A stretch of DNA of 64,000 nucleotides from Myxococcota bacterium. Its GTDB lineage: Bacteria > Myxococcota_A > UBA796. Below, in pieces: positions 61,112 to 64,000 of this stretch. Positions within the stretch are counted from its first letter, which is position 1; each line of letters starts with the position of its first letter. The stretch spans positions 80,470 through 144,469 of the forward strand of contig JAQXDW010000142.1 in assembly GCA_029251165.1 (NCBI GenBank), in the 5' to 3' direction. The notes beneath the pieces are model-generated. The model was not told the DNA's origin, ran no database searches, and saw only the letters and a list, made by a program, of their open reading frames with translations. A program made the position numbers and the translations under genes.

Positions 61112-61659
61112 TGCTCCCCCTCTTCCTCAGCTGCAGCAACGCAGCGGCTCCCGCAGACGACACCTGGCGCCTGGACACGGCCCCGCCCGGTGGAGACACC
61201 GACAGCACAGTCCGAGCTGAAGGTGTCGTGCTCAACGAGCTGCTCGCCGACAACCAGAGCGGCATCACCAGCGAGCTTGGCGCGCGCGAGGACTGGATCG
61301 AGCTGCACAACAGCAGCAGCGAGGCCATCGATCTCACCGGCTGGAGCCTGTCCGACGATGCCGAGGAGCCCTGGAGGCTCACCCCCTCGCAGACCCTCGA
61401 GCCAGGGGCCTTCCTGCTCATCTGGTGCGACGACCCAGACAGAGACGACCCAGACAGAGATGACCTCACCGATCCACATGCCAGCTTCAAGCTCGACCGA
61501 GACGGAGAGAGCATCGTCCTGCAGGATGGCCAAGGCGAGACCGTCGATGCCGTCACCTACCCCATGCTCGCCCCGGACCAGTCCTGGGGCCGCCCCCTCG
61601 ACGGAGGCCAGGAGTGGGCCTACACCGTCGAGCCAACTCCCGGCGCAAACAACCTCTGA
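61111..61659 (+). CDS. Lamin-tail (LTD) domain lipoprotein
   Basis: 182 residues. The ATG overlaps the previous stop by one base. The very short signal MLPLFLSC puts the lipid Cys at residue 8, followed by an acidic linker. The LTD fold spans about 38-175: VLNELLADNQ, EDWIELHNSSSEAIDLTGWSLSDDAEEPWRL, LEPGAFLLIWCDD, and SFKLDRDGESIVLQDGQGETVDAVTYP. LTD domains in bacterial secreted proteins mediate binding, often next to nucleases. The DDPDRDDPDRDD loop is an acidic insertion. The last 40 bases overlap the 3' end of the convergent oxidase gene. Confidence 0.85.
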   Translation: MLPLFLSCSNAAAPADDTWRLDTAPPGGDTDSTVRAEGVVLNELLADNQSGITSELGAREDWIELHNSSSEAIDLTGWSLSDDAEEPWRLTPSQTLEPGAFLLIWCDDPDRDDPDRDDLTDPHASFKLDRDGESIVLQDGQGETVDAVTYPMLAPDQSWGRPLDGGQEWAYTVEPTPGANNL

Positions 61660-62825
61660 TCGGTACCAGAGATGAGCCGGGGCCGGGACAGCGCGCCCGT
61701 CGGGCGGATCGGCCAGCGAGACAGATAGCGCCGGCTCGGGCTCACGCCCTCCGGGTCCAGCCAGTCGATGGTCTGCCCCTGCATCCATGCCGCGACCGCC
61801 TCGCCCGCCGCAATGCCGCAGGTGACCCCGAAGCCGCCCAGCCCTGCCGCCCACCACAGCCCCGCGACCTCTCCGTCAGCACCGAGCACCGGACGACGGT
61901 CAGGCGCAAAGGTCCGCAGTCCGCTCCAGCCCGTCGACAGACGGACCGCGCCGAGCGCCGGAAAGTGTCGGGCGATCTTGTCCATCGCCAGCGCCCGAGG
62001 CACCGACTCCACCAGCCCCTGAGAGCCGGGACCGGGGAGCGGCGGATCGACCGCCTCGTCACACCCCGAGGTCAGCCAGCCGTCGCTCTCCGGACGGATG
62101 TAGATCCCGACATCATCCACCCAGCACCAAGGATGATCCGGCCTCGAGAGAGGATGTGCGGGGATGTGCAGCAGGGTCCGACGCAGCGGAATCAGCGGAC
62201 GTGCGAGCCCGAGCGCCGCGGCCAGCTGACCGCTCCACGCCCCCGCCGCCAGGACAACCCGATCCGCACCGATGCGCCCGGCGCTCGTCTCGACCCCGAC
62301 CACCGCGCCGCCCTGGGTGATGATGCGCTGCACAGACACACCGCAGCGGATCACGCCGCCCCGCCGCCGGATGCCCCGCAGCAGCCCGGAGAGGATCTGC
62401 CAGGCGTCCGCCAGCCGCTCGTCGGGCACATACCAGGAGCGAATCAGCCGACTCCCGGCCATGGCCGGCGCGACCTCCGCAGCATCTTCGAGGCGCTCGA
62501 CGGTGATCCCGCTGGCCCGAAGGTGAGCAACCGCATCGCTGAGGTGATCGGGATCATGCGCGAGACCGAGCAGAGCTCCCGTGACGACCGAGGGCGTCAG
62601 CCCCGCCCAGTCCTCGCCGGGATCCGCCAGGAACGCAGCGGTCCGAATCGCCAGGGCACGCTCGTAGGGGTCCTCACCCAGCCGACGGATCATCCCAGCG
62701 TTCTGTGAGGAGGCCTCTGCGCCGGGCTGAAGCGCCTGCTCCAGCAGCACAACCTCTCCCTCCCCCGCCAGCCGCCACGCCACACTACAGCCAGCCAGGC
62801 CGGCACCGATGATGACCGTCCTCAT
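61620..62825 (-). CDS. DAO-family FAD-dependent oxidoreductase
   Basis: 401 residues. N-terminal dinucleotide-binding fold VIIGAGLAGCSVAWRLAGEGEVVLLE, then NAGMIRR, and a C-terminal GLRTFAPDRRPVLGAD and WWAAGLGGFGVTCGIAAGEAVAAWM that bind FAD. This is the glycine oxidase/D-amino-acid dehydrogenase (DAO) superfamily, oxidising the C-N bond of an amino acid, sarcosine or similar. No partner gene is near, so substrate is open. Promoter lies in the gap before recA. Confidence 0.88.
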   Translation of the reverse strand: MRTVIIGAGLAGCSVAWRLAGEGEVVLLEQALQPGAEASSQNAGMIRRLGEDPYERALAIRTAAFLADPGEDWAGLTPSVVTGALLGLAHDPDHLSDAVAHLRASGITVERLEDAAEVAPAMAGSRLIRSWYVPDERLADAWQILSGLLRGIRRRGGVIRCGVSVQRIITQGGAVVGVETSAGRIGADRVVLAAGAWSGQLAAALGLARPLIPLRRTLLHIPAHPLSRPDHPWCWVDDVGIYIRPESDGWLTSGCDEAVDPPLPGPGSQGLVESVPRALAMDKIARHFPALGAVRLSTGWSGLRTFAPDRRPVLGADGEVAGLWWAAGLGGFGVTCGIAAGEAVAAWMQGQTIDWLDPEGVSPSRRYLSRWPIRPTGALSRPRLISGTDQRLFAPGVGSTV

Positions 62826-63290
62826 CGAAGCCTCACGTCAGCATGAGCCACATGCCAGATGCCGTCAGTCAAGGTGACTCGAACGAGGTCACGACGCCGG
62901 CCGCTGAGCAGGGATGCGTCCTCGAGCACGCCGAGATCGGAGGTGTGGGAAGTCACAGAGAGCATGCAGCATCGCTTATCCCGCCAGGCGCACCGCCTCC
63001 TGCGCAGCGCTGTCCGGCCCGCTTGAGCGCGAGGACCACCAGAACCCCGCGCACTCCGGCGGCACCAGGATCAGCCACACCCCATAACCGGACATAAAAA
63101 GCCCAAAACACAAACCATCAGAACTGAATCAAGTGCAGATTCAATTACACCACAACAAATGTAGACAATCGATAATCAACAATATTGACTACACCTTATT
63201 TCAGACATAAAATGTCCACTTTGGATCTTACACGGCCTCGTAAACCACCATATGTGTTCAGTGTCGCAAGGACATCACAGGAGAGTTCAA
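62826..63290. other. Intergenic region, about 465 bp, AT-rich toward recA
   Basis: No gene recognised. The first 240 bases are GC-rich with chance open frames only; from about 63090 the sequence becomes distinctly AT-rich and carries the recA promoter. It separates the divergent oxidase and recA genes. Confidence 0.6.
63185..63213 (+). promoter_or_regulatory. Sigma-70-type promoter of recA
   Basis: -35 TTGACT (63185-63190), 17-bp spacer, -10 TAAAAT (63208-63213), in AT-rich DNA, giving a start near 63220 and a leader of about 70 bases. Confidence 0.75.
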
Positions 63291-64000
63291 ATGAGCACCA
63301 CCGACCGCACCAAGACCATCGAAGCCGCCATCTCCAACATTCAGCGCCAGTTCGGCCAGGGCGCGATCATGCGCTTCACCGATGACTCGGTTGATCGCAG
63401 CGTCGAGGTCATCTCCACTGGAAGCCTGACCCTCGACATCGCCCTCGGGGTTGGCGGACTCCCCAAGGGTCGAATCATTGAGGTCTACGGACCGGAGGCC
63501 TCCGGCAAGACCACCCTCACCCTGCATGCCATCGCAGAGTGCCAGAAGGCCGGCGGTGTCGCTGCCTTCATCGATGCCGAGCATGCCATTGATATCAACT
63601 ACGCCGCCAACCTCGGCATCAAGGTCCCCGACCTCCTCCTCGCTCAGCCCGACTCCGGCGAGCAGGCCCTCGAGATCGCCGAGACCCTCGCCCGCTCCGC
63701 TGCAGTCGACATCATCGTCATCGACTCCGTCGCCGCGCTCACTCCCCGCTCCGAGATCGAGGGCGACATGGGCAGCATGCAGCCGGGCACCCAGGCACGA
63801 CTGATGAGCAAGGCGATGCGAAAGCTGACCTCTGCAATCCACAAGTCGAACTGCACGGTGATCTTCATCAACCAGCTCCGTCACAAGATCGGCGTCATGT
63901 TCGGCTCCCCGGAGACCACCTCCGGCGGAAACGCGCTGAAGTTCTACGCCTCCGTCCGCCTCGACATCCGCCGCATCGGCTCCATCAAGAAGGGCGATGT
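63291..64000 (+). CDS. recA: Recombinase RecA (3' truncated by the window)
   Basis: The first 236 codons are visible; the gene runs off the window. Start ATG 63291 after AGGAGAG. Motifs: N-terminal IEAAISNIQRQFGQGAIMRF, STGSLTLDIALGVGGLPKGRIIEVYGPEASGKTT with Walker A, DAEHAIDINYA, IIVIDSVAALTPRSEIEGDMG (Walker B and loop L1 entrance), LMSKAMRKLT, and FINQLRHKIGVMFGSPETTSGGNALKF (loop L2). It forms the ATP-dependent strand-exchange filament and triggers LexA cleavage in the SOS response. The sequence after the Walker motifs is standard; nothing suggests an intein or frameshift in the visible part. Confidence 0.97.
   Translation, partial: MSTTDRTKTIEAAISNIQRQFGQGAIMRFTDDSVDRSVEVISTGSLTLDIALGVGGLPKGRIIEVYGPEASGKTTLTLHAIAECQKAGGVAAFIDAEHAIDINYAANLGIKVPDLLLAQPDSGEQALEIAETLARSAAVDIIVIDSVAALTPRSEIEGDMGSMQPGTQARLMSKAMRKLTSAIHKSNCTVIFINQLRHKIGVMFGSPETTSGGNALKFYASVRLDIRRIGSIKKGD

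Overview
The window is a GC-rich, densely coded bacterial chromosome segment. Several traits point to a myxobacterium-like member of Myxococcota (former Deltaproteobacteria). There are four Hanks-type Ser/Thr kinases, two CarD/CdnL-type RNA-polymerase-binding proteins, an FHA-winged-helix regulator, and many lipoproteins with acidic Asp/Thr/Gly or Ser-rich linkers. This is inference from gene content; there is no rRNA marker in the window. No IS element, prophage, CRISPR array or secondary-metabolite cluster was seen. Two intact tRNA genes and one tRNA remnant are present.

Layout. 1-4.6 kb: the C-terminal part of an MrfA/DUF1998-type helicase-like protein, coupled to two membrane Ser/Thr kinases. 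4.6-7.8 kb (minus): a PLP alpha-oxoamine synthase, a PqqB-like metallo-beta-lactamase-fold protein and an FMN alpha-hydroxyacid oxidase. 7.8-9.1 kb: tRNA-Gln with its terminator, a truncated tRNA-Asp and a gene-poor stretch. 9.1-21.3 kb: mixed single genes (secreted protein, TrmB regulator, TVP38 membrane protein, receptor-L-type repeat lipoprotein, sulfatase-like lipoprotein, LysR regulator, peptidase E, cystathionine gamma-synthase-family enzyme, UbiA prenyltransferase, esterase lipoprotein) and a cytochrome c/sugar-dehydrogenase/LprI fusion. 21.5-31.8 kb: a degenerate M1-peptidase-like protein, CarD paralogue 1 with a Lys/Ala tail, an ASH/YfaP lipoprotein, a kinase with PEGA and FGE-like domains, a Dabb protein, a LOG-family protein and CarD paralogue 2. 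31.8-43.4 kb: topoisomerase III, a kinase with TSP3 and RCC1 ectodomain, two lipoproteins, a pentapeptide-repeat-RecQ fusion and a divergent FHA-winged-helix protein. 43.6-51.3 kb: an acetate kinase-PduL fusion, then a vWA (YfbK-like)/histidine kinase/response regulator/YceI run and an RluA-type pseudouridine synthase. 51.3-62.8 kb: a peptidase M15 lipoprotein, tRNA-Arg, a LysE exporter, an exported pirin, a quinone oxidoreductase, an arylsulfotransferase-like lipoprotein, a steroid-5-alpha-reductase-family protein beside a START-like exported protein, a DUF2252 lipoprotein/barrel-like/lamin-tail run and a DAO-family oxidase. 63.3 kb to the end: recA (3' truncated) behind a good sigma-70-type promoter.

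The genes suggest heavy investment in envelope lipoproteins and phospho-signalling (kinases plus an FHA reader), with DNA-maintenance genes (helicase fragment, topB, recQ fusion, recA) scattered among them. The most unusual items are domain fusions: pentapeptide repeats-RecQ, AckA-PduL, cytochrome c-sugar dehydrogenase-LprI, and a kinase with TSP3-RCC1. Also notable are an M1-like protein that has lost its zinc motif and a set of very short lipoprotein signal peptides with no basic residue. Gene packing is tight; several convergent pairs end within a few bases of each other or overlap.
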